This document shows positions 1 through 7,659 of a stretch of DNA of 64,000 bases, one piece after another; the stretch's first letter is position 1, and each line of letters starts with the position of its first letter. A program made the translations under genes and the position numbers. The notes under the pieces are model-generated. The model ran no database searches. It was not told where the DNA came from and saw only the letters and a list, made by a program, of their open reading frames with translations. The stretch covers positions 1 through 64,000 of the forward strand of contig NZ_RXOZ01000022.1 of the NCBI RefSeq assembly GCF_003991205.1. The letters are read 5' to 3'. The DNA comes from Georgenia sp. SYP-B2076 (lineage in GTDB: Bacteria; Actinomycetota; Actinomycetes; Actinomycetales; Actinomycetaceae).

Positions 1-2
1 GG

Positions 3-35
3 GCCACCAACAACAACGACGAACCGCCGTTCTAG
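3..35 (+). CDS. possible C-terminal tail of a gene entering from the left
   Basis: The first bases read as an open frame ending ATNNNDEPPF followed by TAG at 33-35. A short acidic, proline-phenylalanine end of this kind is common in actinobacterial DUF222/HNH endonuclease proteins, but ten residues are too few to assign a family. It would be convergent with the next gene. Only the stop codon and residue composition support it. Confidence 0.2.
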   Translation, partial: ATNNNDEPPF

Positions 36-94
36 TCCGAGCATGTGGTGACAACGCGCGCAAATCGCGAGGCCCAGCAACACACCTCGATGAG

Positions 95-1000
95 TCAGGC
101 ACGTTGCTCCTGGCGGAGCCTCTCAATCTTCGCCCGCGCGGCCTCCGCAGCCGCGCGGGCGTTCTCGTAAGCAGCGTCGGCGGCGTTGCGTTCGCCGTCG
201 GTCTGGGTGAGTTCCTTCTCCACCAGGCTGAGGTCACGCTCGGCCTGGTCCAGCCGCTCTTGGAGCTCGTCGATCTCGGAGCGCAGATGGATGCTCCGCT
301 CATCGAGGCTGCGCAGACGCTGTTCGGCGTCACGCAGCCTCTTCTTCGCGCGTGACGCCGTGGCCGCAGCGACCTCGGCCTCCTTGCGTGCACGCGCAAG
401 CTCCCGGGTCCTGTCCCGCGCTACCGACGGTGTCTCGCGGGTGGACGGTCGGGGCCGTGCCGCTTGCGCTGTCACTGCCTCCGGGACCGCCAGAATCCCG
501 GTGAGGTCGACGGGACCCAGCCCGGTTGCCGACATCGGCTGGACGAGCAGACCCGTCCGCAGCGCGGCCTCCGCGTCCTCGTCTGCCATCGCCGCGTGAA
601 GAGTCGACTCCACCTGCGTCGCGACCGCATCCGTCACCCGGTGCCCGAGTGCGCCGGCGGCCGAGCGCCCCTGCCGCACGACGGCCATGATCAGCTTCCG
701 CCGCTGCAGATCCAGCTCCCGCAGCTGCGGTCCGTCCAAACTTTCCTGGGCCTGCCGCAGCGCTGCGCCCAGATCGAGAACCTGCCCGATCTCTTCGGTC
801 ATCTGCCGCACCATCATGTTGACCACCCACGCCGGGGCGGAAGGCTTCGGAAGCGCCCCGATCGCGCCGGCCAACTCGTGGTCCCCGGCCGCCTTGATCT
901 CACGGGCGCGATCGTTGCGCGCCTGAATGAAATCTGCCGGGTCCCGGCCGTACAGGTCGTGAGCCACCGCGATCAGGTCCGTCATCTGCATTCGTCCCAC
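95..1000 (-). CDS. coiled-coil protein of unknown function
   Basis: A 301-residue protein read leftward, with no signal peptide or membrane segment. Residues 1-180 are mixed alpha-helical and begin with a conserved-looking patch (LYGRDPADFIQARN). From about 195 to the end the chain is charged and rich in Arg, Glu and Ala, with the heptad spacing of a long coiled coil. Such proteins are widespread in actinobacteria and are sometimes labelled transposase without good reason; no catalytic DDE or HUH motif is visible. Starts are possible at GTG 1000, ATG 991 or ATG 985, and none has a clear ribosome site. I do not recognise a function. It may be a cytoplasmic scaffold or DNA-associated protein. 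Confidence 0.75.
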   Translation of the reverse strand: MGRMQMTDLIAVAHDLYGRDPADFIQARNDRAREIKAAGDHELAGAIGALPKPSAPAWVVNMMVRQMTEEIGQVLDLGAALRQAQESLDGPQLRELDLQRRKLIMAVVRQGRSAAGALGHRVTDAVATQVESTLHAAMADEDAEAALRTGLLVQPMSATGLGPVDLTGILAVPEAVTAQAARPRPSTRETPSVARDRTRELARARKEAEVAAATASRAKKRLRDAEQRLRSLDERSIHLRSEIDELQERLDQAERDLSLVEKELTQTDGERNAADAAYENARAAAEAARAKIERLRQEQRA

Positions 1001-1157
1001 TCTGGTCGGAGTCGCTCCAGGATGGCAGCACGAACCGCCCCGTAAGCGCGCTGGCCCGCGCCTGAGTCGGAGGTCCTACGTCCCGACAAGGCAGACCCGG
1101 ACATACTTCCCTCATGAGTGCCGCATCCCGCCGCCCGGCCCGATCGGCGAGCCGGCC

Positions 1158-1799
1158 GTGACCGCCGCCGCCCTTGAGACCGACCTGCTGCCCGACGACC
1201 CCGGCGCAAGAGTCCGCGGCAACCGGCGGGTCTTCGCCGTCATGCTCGCGTCCTCCCTGCTGAGCCTCGTGGCCTCCTTCGTGCTCTCCGTGGACGCGGT
1301 GCGCCTTGCCGCGAACCCCGACGTCGCCCTCACCTGCAACATCAACGCCGCCATCTCGTGCGGCAAGGTTGCGGAGGCGTGGCAGGCAAGCCTCTTCGGG
1401 TTCCCCAACGCCTTCCTCGGCCTCGTCACCGAGCCGGTCGTCATCACCATTGCCGTGGCCGGTCTCGCGGGCGTCCGCTTCCCACGGTGGTTCATGCTCA
1501 GTGCTCAGGGCGTGTACCTGCTCGGGCTGATCTTCGCCTACTGGCTCTTCGCCCAGTCGTTCTTCGTCATTGGCGCACTGTGCCCGTGGTGCCTCCTGGT
1601 GACGGCCTCCACGACGACGGTCTTCACGAGCCTGTTGCGGTTCAACATCGGCGAGAACAACTTCGGGCTGAGCCGGCGCCTGCACGAACGAGCGCAGTCG
1701 CTGCTTCGCATGGGCGTGGACTACGCGATCGTCGTCGTCGTGTTCGTCACGCTCGCCGCCGCGATCGTCCTCAAGTACCAGCACGAGCTGTTCGGGTAG
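1158..1799 (+). CDS. vitamin K epoxide reductase (VKOR) family membrane protein
   Basis: A 213-residue membrane protein of the VKOR family, which in actinobacteria re-oxidises a DsbA-like thioredoxin and passes electrons to menaquinone to drive disulfide formation outside the cytoplasm. The expected four cysteines are visible: C60 and C68 in the extracellular loop (TCNINAAISCG) and the active-site pair C142/C145 in CPWC. Five hydrophobic segments can be seen at roughly 25-45, 85-105, 112-132, 135-155 and 180-200, as in bacterial VKOR. The GTG start at 1158 follows a weak leader; there is no DsbA-type partner in the immediate neighbourhood. The frame is intact and full length. Confidence 0.9.
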   Translation: MTAAALETDLLPDDPGARVRGNRRVFAVMLASSLLSLVASFVLSVDAVRLAANPDVALTCNINAAISCGKVAEAWQASLFGFPNAFLGLVTEPVVITIAVAGLAGVRFPRWFMLSAQGVYLLGLIFAYWLFAQSFFVIGALCPWCLLVTASTTTVFTSLLRFNIGENNFGLSRRLHERAQSLLRMGVDYAIVVVVFVTLAAAIVLKYQHELFG

Positions 1800-1927
1800 A
1801 CCGGCTGCCCTGTCACGTCGTGCAGACGGACGCAGCCGTGCCGGGGGCACCCCTCGATGGACGCGAAGCGACTCGGACGCCCGCACGAGGGACCACGAGG
1901 GGCCCGCAGAAGCACTGCCGCCACCGG

Positions 1928-3268
1928 TCAGGACACGGCGCCCTCGGTCACGAGCGCGCCACCATGCCGGGCGGTGCGCAGGTCGAACAGGGCGTAGGCC
2001 GTGACGAGGGCAAGGCACACCGCCGGCACGATGTAACCCACGTTCGTGCCGGCCACGTCCATGACCCTGCCCTGGACCATCGGTAGCAGAGCCCCGCCCA
2101 GGATGGCCATGACCAGGCCGGCCGCGCCGAACTTCGTGTCCGCACCCAGGCCCTGGAGGGCGACGCCGTAGATGGTGGGGAACATCAGGGATAGCGACAC
2201 GGAGATTGCGACGACCGCGATCAGCCCCACGATGTTGGGCGAGAGGACCGCGATGAGCCCAAGGACCACCCCGAGTGCGCCCATGGCGAACAGCAGCTTC
2301 GTCGGCCGGATGATCCCGAGAAGGTAGGTCATCACGAAGCGAGAGATGAGGAACAGGATCAAGCTCGCCTGCAAGAACCAGCCCGAGTGCTTGACGGGGA
2401 CGCCCACCACGTCCTGGGCGTACTGGATGGTGAACGTCCACGTGCACACCTGCGCAGCGACGTTGAAGAACTGTGCGGCCACCCCGTACCGGTAGTGCCG
2501 GTTGTGCCACAGCCGTCCGAGTGCGCCCTTGCGCCCGGTCGCTGCGCCCTCGTCGTGCTCAGCCGGCGTGTGCATCTTCCGGAAGAGGATGAGGAGCCAG
2601 ATCAGGATGAGCACGGCGGCGATACCCGTGTACGGGCCCAGCACCAGCCCGAGGTCGTCGGCCTGGGCCTGGCCGAGCTGCGCAGGCGTCATCGTCGCCT
2701 TCTGCGCCTCGGTCGTGATCCGCGGGAGGATGAGCACCGCACCGAGCAGGACGCCGATATTCGCGCCGACCGGGTTGAACGACTGCGCGAGGTTGAGGCG
2801 CTGCGTCGCGGTGACCTCGGGCCCCATCGCGATCACGAAGGGGTTCGCGGAGGTCTCGAGAATGGAGAGCCCGGCGGCGAGGACGAACAGCGCCAACAGG
2901 AAGAAGCCGTACTCGAGGAGCTTGCTGGCAGGGATGAAGAGCAGTCCTCCGACCGCCGCCAGCCCCAGCCCTGTGAGCACGCCGGCCTTGTAGCCGAACC
3001 GCCTGTTGATAAGGGCGGCGGGGATGGCGAGCGAGAAGTACGCCCCGTAATACGCGAACTGCACGAGTGCCGACTGGAAGTTCGACATGGTGAAGATGCG
3101 CCGGAACACACCGACCAGCACGTCGGTGAGGTTGGCGGCCGACCCCCATGCTGCGAAACAACACACCAGCAGGATGAAGGGAACGGTCAGGCCCGGGTAG
3201 ACCAGGCCCGGCTTACCCCTGTCACGGCCGTCCGACGATCGGCCCTCGACAACCGGCTCCTGCGGCAT
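1928..3268 (-). CDS. MFS sugar permease, L-fucose:H+ symporter (FucP) family
   Basis: A major facilitator superfamily permease of about 446 residues with twelve hydrophobic segments and the FucP hallmarks of an N-terminal half ending LETSANPF and a RLNLAQSFNPVGANIG stretch. FucP-family proteins import fucose, glucose, galactose or related sugars with protons. The preferred start is ATG 3268, preceded by a GGGGGTGG purine run; GTG 3277 would add three residues. It is convergent with the VKOR gene. The PfkB sugar kinase about 700 bases away on the other strand may act on the imported sugar, but they are not one transcript. The exact substrate is not readable from the sequence. Confidence 0.87.
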   Translation of the reverse strand: MPQEPVVEGRSSDGRDRGKPGLVYPGLTVPFILLVCCFAAWGSAANLTDVLVGVFRRIFTMSNFQSALVQFAYYGAYFSLAIPAALINRRFGYKAGVLTGLGLAAVGGLLFIPASKLLEYGFFLLALFVLAAGLSILETSANPFVIAMGPEVTATQRLNLAQSFNPVGANIGVLLGAVLILPRITTEAQKATMTPAQLGQAQADDLGLVLGPYTGIAAVLILIWLLILFRKMHTPAEHDEGAATGRKGALGRLWHNRHYRYGVAAQFFNVAAQVCTWTFTIQYAQDVVGVPVKHSGWFLQASLILFLISRFVMTYLLGIIRPTKLLFAMGALGVVLGLIAVLSPNIVGLIAVVAISVSLSLMFPTIYGVALQGLGADTKFGAAGLVMAILGGALLPMVQGRVMDVAGTNVGYIVPAVCLALVTAYALFDLRTARHGGALVTEGAVS

Positions 3269-3424
3269 GGGTACCACCCCCGACGACGGCGGCGAGCGCG
3301 AACTGTGACGTAGGACACTTCACCGGGGACAACCCTAAACCCGCAACCACTTCCCTGGCGCGCCAGACTCTCCTCTTACGCGGGCGCCGAGCGCCGGCCC
3401 GTGCACACGGGCGCGAACGCTCGC

Positions 3425-3727
3425 CTACTTCTCGTCCATCAAGCGCAGGTCGGACGGCTCGCGCAGCAGGTCCTCCAGGATGCGGTTCCCCTCGGTGTTG
3501 TAGGGCTGCCGCATGTGCTCGTCCCACGCCGCTCTCGAGCGGAACATCTCGAGCATGACCCAGGAGTGCGGGTCGTCCTGCGGCTGCACGAGGTGCATGA
3601 ACACGCATCCTGGCTCGTTGAGCGTGTGGCGGCGCATGGACTGCAGCTGCGCCTCTGCCTCTTCGAGCCGGTCAAGCCGCGGCTTGATGGTGACCACGAG
3701 GAAAAGGGCCTTCTCCTGCTCGCTCAT
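3425..3727 (-). CDS. antibiotic biosynthesis monooxygenase (ABM) domain protein
   Basis: A 100-residue protein with one ABM-type dimeric ferredoxin-like fold. Features are an initial beta strand (LFLVVTIKP), the helix with LEEAEAQLQSMRR, the NEPGCVFMHL strand and the SWVMLEMFRS strand. Members are small cofactor-free oxygenases or quinol-related YgiN-like proteins, and many have no known substrate. I chose ATG 3727 because GGAAGGGGG lies just upstream; the frame stays open to 3757 but that region encodes an atypical arginine-rich extension. It stands alone, divergent from the sugar kinase. Confidence 0.8.
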   Translation of the reverse strand: MSEQEKALFLVVTIKPRLDRLEEAEAQLQSMRRHTLNEPGCVFMHLVQPQDDPHSWVMLEMFRSRAAWDEHMRQPYNTEGNRILEDLLREPSDLRLMDEK

Positions 3728-3959
3728 GGCCCCCTTCCTACTCCACCTTCGCCGCATTTTCCCGCCGAGCGCCTAGCGTCGAGTGGCGCGCGTGGGCCAC
3801 CGAGTCCCGCGCCCGGCCATCTCCTGCCACCGCCGGGCGGCCCGCCGGAGCTGTCGTGTGGCCGACCGCTTTGGCTCGTCAGTATGCTGTGCGGGCCAGC
3901 CACGGTCCTGACCGCGCGGCGGCGCACGAGTAGTACCTCTCGTCGAAAGAGGTGGCGCG

Positions 3960-4895
3960 GTGTTCGCTGTTGTCGGAGAGGCACTGGTCGACCTGGTCGG
4001 CCAGCGCGGCGGCACCACGTGGGTCGCGCACCCGGGCGGCAGCCCGGCCAACGTCGCGCTGGGGCTCGGCCGGCTGGGCCAGCCCGTGACGCTGACCACC
4101 CGCCTGGGCCGCGACGCCTTCGGTGAGCTGATCTCGGCCCACCTGCAAGCCAGCGGCGTCCGGGTCGACGCCGGCCCGGACGGACGCGTCGCGACCAGCC
4201 TCGCGATCGCCTCCCTCGCGGCGGGGGTGGCGTCGTACGACTTCCGGATCGAGTGGGACGTCGGTCCCCTCGACCCGCTGCCCATTGAGACACGCTGCCT
4301 GCACACGGGGTCGCTGGCCACCGTCCTGCCCCCCGGGAGCTCGAATGTCGTGCAGCTGATGGAGCGGGAGCGCGAAAGGGGCCGGGTCACCATCTCGTAC
4401 GACCCGAACGTGCGCCCCGCGCTGCTCGGTGACCCCGCCCAGGCGCGGCCGTCCATCGAACGGCTCGTCGCCCTCTCCGACGTCGCGAAGGTCAGTGACG
4501 AGGACCTTCATTGGCTCTATCCCGACCGGCCCGACGAGGACGTGGCCCGCGAGTGGCTCGCCTCGGGACCCGCCGTCGTGGTGGTCACGAGGGGTGGCAA
4601 GGGTGTCTTCGCTGTGGCGGCCGGGGGCGAGCTGCGCCTCCCGGCGGTGACGATCGACCTGGTTGACACGGTCGGCGCGGGGGACTCCTTCACGTCCGGC
4701 CTGCTCGACGGGCTCCATCGCGCGGGCCTGCTCGGCGGCCAGCGCAGGGACGCGCTCGCCGCGATCGATGAGGCGACGCTCCGCAGCGTGGTCGACTCGG
4801 CGGGCATGATCGCAGCCATCACGTGCTCGCGGCCCGGCGCCGACCCGCCCACCCGGGCGGAGCTCGACGCCGCTCTCCGCAAGCAGCGACGCTGA
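3960..4895 (+). CDS. PfkB-family carbohydrate kinase (fructokinase-like)
   Basis: A 311-residue ribokinase/PfkB-family kinase that would phosphorylate a sugar, most likely fructose, with ATP in the cytoplasm. Visible motifs are the N-terminal substrate signature PGGSPANVA at 25-33, YDPNVRP at 147-153, and the C-terminal anion-hole motif DTVGAGD at 236-242 with D242 as catalytic base. Length matches bacterial fructokinases (300-320). The GTG start at 3960 is preceded by GAAAGAGGTG. It is divergent from the ABM gene and convergent with the USP-like gene, with a hairpin between them. A partner permease could be the FucP-type gene nearby, by inference only. Confidence 0.87.
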   Translation: MFAVVGEALVDLVGQRGGTTWVAHPGGSPANVALGLGRLGQPVTLTTRLGRDAFGELISAHLQASGVRVDAGPDGRVATSLAIASLAAGVASYDFRIEWDVGPLDPLPIETRCLHTGSLATVLPPGSSNVVQLMERERERGRVTISYDPNVRPALLGDPAQARPSIERLVALSDVAKVSDEDLHWLYPDRPDEDVAREWLASGPAVVVVTRGGKGVFAVAAGGELRLPAVTIDLVDTVGAGDSFTSGLLDGLHRAGLLGGQRRDALAAIDEATLRSVVDSAGMIAAITCSRPGADPPTRAELDAALRKQRR

Positions 4896-4928
4896 GGCAT
4901 TCCGGCGCCGGCCGAGACAACTTCGCCT

Positions 4929-4948
4929 ACGCGCCGCTGGTGGCGCGT
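4929..4948. terminator. hairpin between convergent genes
   Basis: ACGCGCC and GGCGCGT pair perfectly (7 bp) around a 6-base loop, midway between the convergent kinase and USP-like genes. There is no T-run, as usual in high-GC actinobacteria. It could serve both strands. Confidence 0.45.
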
Positions 4949-4965
4949 CCTCGCCGCCGCTGCTG

Positions 4966-5460
4966 TCAGTCCTGGACGGCCGCGACGTGCGTGACGGGCA
5001 GGTGGAACTTGCGCTCGAGGCGCCGCGGCAGATCCTCGTGCAACCAGCGCGATAGGTGCGCCGGCAGCGTCGAGACGATGATCTCGTCGAACTGACGACT
5101 TTCCATCGCCCGCTTCGCCGCCCGCATCGGGTCCGCCTCGCCCACCTCTCCGCCCACCGGGGCGCCGAGGGTCTTGAGCTGCTCCAGCGCCGCGTCGAGC
5201 TTGGTCTGGGCCATGCGGCGCGCCTCCTCGGGTGAGGCCTGGATGACGGGCACGCCACCCATCACCGGGATGGCCGGCAGGCTCGGCGCCAGGTCACCCA
5301 CCGGGGTCGCCGGTACGACGACCCAGAACTCGGACGGTCCCGCCGTCACGCGTTCCTGGACCACCTGCATCAGCTCGTCACGGTCGAGCGTCTGGTAGGC
5401 AAGCACCATGTAACGACGCGGCGTCGCGCCTGATGTTGTTGGGGTTCCGTTCTCGCTCAT
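4966..5460 (-). CDS. universal-stress-like nucleotide-binding fold protein
   Basis: A 164-residue cytoplasmic protein of a family widespread in actinobacteria and usually annotated as hypothetical. It opens with a beta strand (YMVLAYQTLDRDEL), has a conserved FWVVVPATPV strand, and ends with DEIIVSTLPAHLSRWLHEDL followed by HLPVTHVAA. This resembles the last strand-helix-strand of a USP/Rossmann domain. Start ATG 5460 is chosen because AGGGA lies upstream and the residues before it look non-coding. Role unknown; a stress or small-ligand function is inferred from the fold only. Confidence 0.75.
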   Translation of the reverse strand: MSENGTPTTSGATPRRYMVLAYQTLDRDELMQVVQERVTAGPSEFWVVVPATPVGDLAPSLPAIPVMGGVPVIQASPEEARRMAQTKLDAALEQLKTLGAPVGGEVGEADPMRAAKRAMESRQFDEIIVSTLPAHLSRWLHEDLPRRLERKFHLPVTHVAAVQD

Positions 5461-5917
5461 CGCTCGTTCTCGCTTCCCTGCGACGAACACCGACCACGAA
5501 GGACTCGCAGCGCCCGCCCCGGGCTGCGACGCCCCGGGCTGGCACCTCAAACGGTACGCCGCACGAGGGCCCGGGGCACCCACACGCGGGAGGAAGACGG
5601 GCTAACGCACGCCGAGGGGCGAGCGCGTGGAGCGCCGGCGCGAACGGTTCATCAGCTGCCGCGCGGCCCGCCGGCCCCGGGGGACCTTCGGTTCTGTCAC
5701 TCCACCTTGGGCCACGCCGGCCGGTCACGCAGACGCGCGGCCGGGCGGCGCGCTCCCCGAAGCCTGGTCGGTGATGGCCCCGGGCGGCTGGGACTGGGCT
5801 GCTGCGCCGGCACGACGTCCGCCGGGCGGGGTGCGGCCTGGTGACGCAGACGTCGAGCGGGGAGACTTGGGTCAGCGATCAGTGAACCCCAGGCCCGGCT
5901 GGTAGAGGAGTCACGTC
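5461..5917. other. 457-base region without a convincing gene
   Basis: This region separates the USP-like gene from the divergent DUF1876 gene. Short open frames exist on both strands but have arginine-proline composition typical of out-of-frame high-GC DNA and no ribosome sites. The right end contains a DosR-like half-match listed separately and the GAGGAG ribosome site of the next gene. Nothing else was recognised. Confidence 0.4.
5862..5876 (+). promoter_or_regulatory. weak DosR-box-like sequence
   Basis: GAGACTTGGGTCAGC matches the mycobacterial DosR (DevR) consensus GGGACTTNNGNCCC at nine of its twelve fixed positions, about 45 bases before the DUF1876 start. In Mycobacterium tuberculosis the homologue Rv1738 is a strongly DosR-induced gene, which is why this weak match is recorded. 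It may be chance. Confidence 0.25.
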
Positions 5918-6199
5918 ATGGCACACACGTGGAACGTGCAGATCCAGCTCTTCAGCGCGGAGGAGGTGCGCTCCGACGAGCCGCTCACCACCGCCGAGGC
6001 CGAGCTGACGACGTCGGGCGGGACGACGCTGCGCGGCTTCGGGCGCGCACGCAAGGATCCCCACGACCCGGATATCCCCGAGATCGGCGAGGAGCTCGCG
6101 GCCGCCCGTGCTCTGCGTGACCTGGCCGACCGACTCCTCCGCGCCACCTCGGACGACCTCGCGGCGATCGAGCACCACAAGGTCCACGTGCATCCCTGA
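5918..6199 (+). CDS. DUF1876 (Rv1738-like) stress protein
   Basis: A 93-residue protein matching the DUF1876 pattern: N-terminal WNVQIQLF strand, TTAEAEL, a TLRGFGRARKDP turn, then PEIGEELAAARALRDLADRLL and a C-terminal histidine-rich strand (HHKVHVHP). The family includes M. tuberculosis Rv1738, a dimer resembling ribosome hibernation factors and induced under hypoxia. Full length for the family. The ATG at 5918 has GAGGAG upstream. It precedes small membrane genes (DUF2243, CtaG-like), a context that suggests a shared stress or low-oxygen setting, but whether they form one transcript is uncertain. Confidence 0.88.
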   Translation: MAHTWNVQIQLFSAEEVRSDEPLTTAEAELTTSGGTTLRGFGRARKDPHDPDIPEIGEELAAARALRDLADRLLRATSDDLAAIEHHKVHVHP

Positions 6200-6286
6200 C
6201 GGCCGTCGGCACGCTCGGAAGGCGCCCCCTGCAGGGCCGCCCTATGCTCGCGGGCGTGCCGAGAGGAGCGAGCGCTGCCCGTTGAG

Positions 6287-6767
6287 GTGACGAGACCGCG
6301 GGAGCTCGCCCGCGCGGCCGGTCGCGGCCGGTCTTGTGGGCGTGGCGGTGATGACGGCGGGTGAGAAGCTCGAGCAGCGGCTGACGAGGCGGCCCAGCTC
6401 CTACGTCCCCGCGCGCGCCCTCCTCACGCTGCTGGGCCGGCACCCCGACGACGGTGACCAGCCGCCCGGGTGGAACCACGCCATGCACTGGGGCACCGGC
6501 GCGGTCCTCGGTGCCCTGCGCGGGGTCTGGTCGGTCACCGGTCTGCGCGGCCCGATGGTGCACACCCGGCACACCGCTACCCGCCTCGCGTTCGACCAGA
6601 CCCTGGAGAACGCCACGGGGGTGGGCTCGCCGCCGCGCTCCTGGCCCGCCGAGGAACAGGTCGTCGACGTCCTGCACAAGGCCGTCTACTCGGTGGTGAC
6701 CGGGATCGTGGCGGACCGGTGGATCCCGCCGGTCCTGGAGTCCCCCCGAGGCGTCAGCAGCCACTGA
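6287..6767 (+). CDS. conserved membrane-associated hypothetical protein, frameshifted near its start
   Basis: An intact frame runs from GTG 6336 to 6767 (143 residues) with MTAGEKLEQRLTRRPSSYVP near the start, a family seen beside DUF2243 genes in actinobacteria. The natural beginning appears to be GTG 6287 (MTRPRELARAA). That frame is one base out of register, and removing one G at 6320-6321 joins MTRPRELARAA to VAAGLVGVAVMTAGEK as a proper N-terminal membrane helix. Without the correction only the GTG at 6336, inside the predicted helix, can start translation. The body has hydrophobic stretches around GALRGVWSVTGLRG and VYSVVTGIVADRW. Function unknown. The shift is either a sequencing indel or a real lesion. 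Confidence 0.6.
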
Positions 6768-6797
6768 CCGCGACGAGGCCCGTGCCGGGGAGCAGCT

Positions 6798-7289
6798 ATG
6801 AGCGAGCAGCAGGCCCCGCCGGGCCGGGTGGACCAGGACCGGCGTCGGTCCGTGGGCGCGGCCGTCCTCATCGGCGCGGGCGTCATGGCGGCCATCGACG
6901 AGATCGCTTTGACCAGCTCCTGGGCTGGCACCACTTCTACGACCGCTCGACGCCGGAGGTGACGCTGGCCTCCGACGGCTTCCTCCACGCCGTCGAGCTC
7001 ATGATGCTCGTGGCGGGCATCTTCCTCGTCGCCGACCTCGCCCGCCGGCGCGGCCTGGCACCTGCGCCCGCGTGGGGCGGATTCCTCCTCGGCGTGGGCG
7101 GCTTCCAAGTCTTCGACGGGCTCGTGAACCACAAGGTGATGGGTCTGCACGAGATCCGTTACGACGTAGACCTCCTCCCCTACGACCTGCCCTGGAACGC
7201 CGTCGGCGTCATCCTGCCTCGTCGGCGCGCTGATCATCTGGCGCTCGGCACGCGGCCGGGCGCCGGCAGACGCCCCACCGCGCCGGTGA
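6798..7289 (+). pseudogene. DUF2243 membrane protein with two compensating frameshifts
   Basis: Translated with two one-base corrections this is a 163-residue DUF2243 protein with four membrane helices. ATG 6798 reads MSEQQAPPGRV to IDEIA. A missing base near 6910 moves the frame, which continues DQLLGWHHFYDRSTPEV through FQVFDGLVNHKVMGLHEIR and DLPWNAVGVIL. An extra C near 7216 then restores the first frame (LVGALIIWRSARGR) to the TGA at 7287-7289. The -1 and +1 changes cancel, so both ends remain in the same frame. The strong conservation of all three pieces argues for indel errors or a very recent lesion. DUF2243 has no established activity; it commonly sits next to CtaG-type cytochrome oxidase assembly genes, as here. 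Confidence 0.7.
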
Positions 7290-7342
7290 CGCAACGGCGG
7301 TCGGGTGGAGACCGTGGCGGTGTGCGTGGTGGAGGGGGCGCG

Positions 7343-7495
7343 GTGACGAGCTGGTGGGCGACGGTGCTCGTCGCCGCAGCGCCTCCGCTCGCCTACCTCG
7401 GCGCCGTGCTCGCCAGGCCTCGCACCCTGCCGGTGTGGAGCCTGTGGCGCACCGCGGCATGGATGCTCGGCGCGCTCCTCGTCTCGGCCGCCTGA
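7343..7495 (+). pseudogene. truncated CtaG-like cytochrome oxidase assembly protein fragment
   Basis: GTG 7343, preceded by GGAGGGGG, opens a 50-residue frame (VTSWWATVLVAAAPPLAYLG then WSLWRTAAWMLGALLVSAA) that looks like the first one or two helices of a caa3-type CtaG protein, which is normally about 260-300 residues. At the TGA (7493-7495) the shifted frame continues LSPRHAPAA, and the LLVSAALSP wording is typical of CtaG, so one base seems to be missing there. The rest of the gene is absent, because the prfC promoter follows within 120 bases. This is a remnant, not a functional assembly factor. Assignment rests on context and a short match. Confidence 0.45.
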
Positions 7496-7659
7496 GCCCA
7501 CGGCACGCCCCGGCTGCGTGCGCCCTGAGCGGCGGACGAGGGAGGCCGACGTCTCGCCGGCCGGGCCGGGCGTCGCATCCCACACGCAGCCGGGCGAATC
7601 TTAAGGCAACGCCAGCGTAGGATGGGGTGGTTTGCCAGCAATCACAACAAGGAGGGCCC

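Noticed and set aside
900-2510. A 536-codon minus-strand frame across VKOR and FucP genes
   Set aside because: Antisense to VKOR and overlapping FucP in another frame; no recognisable domain.
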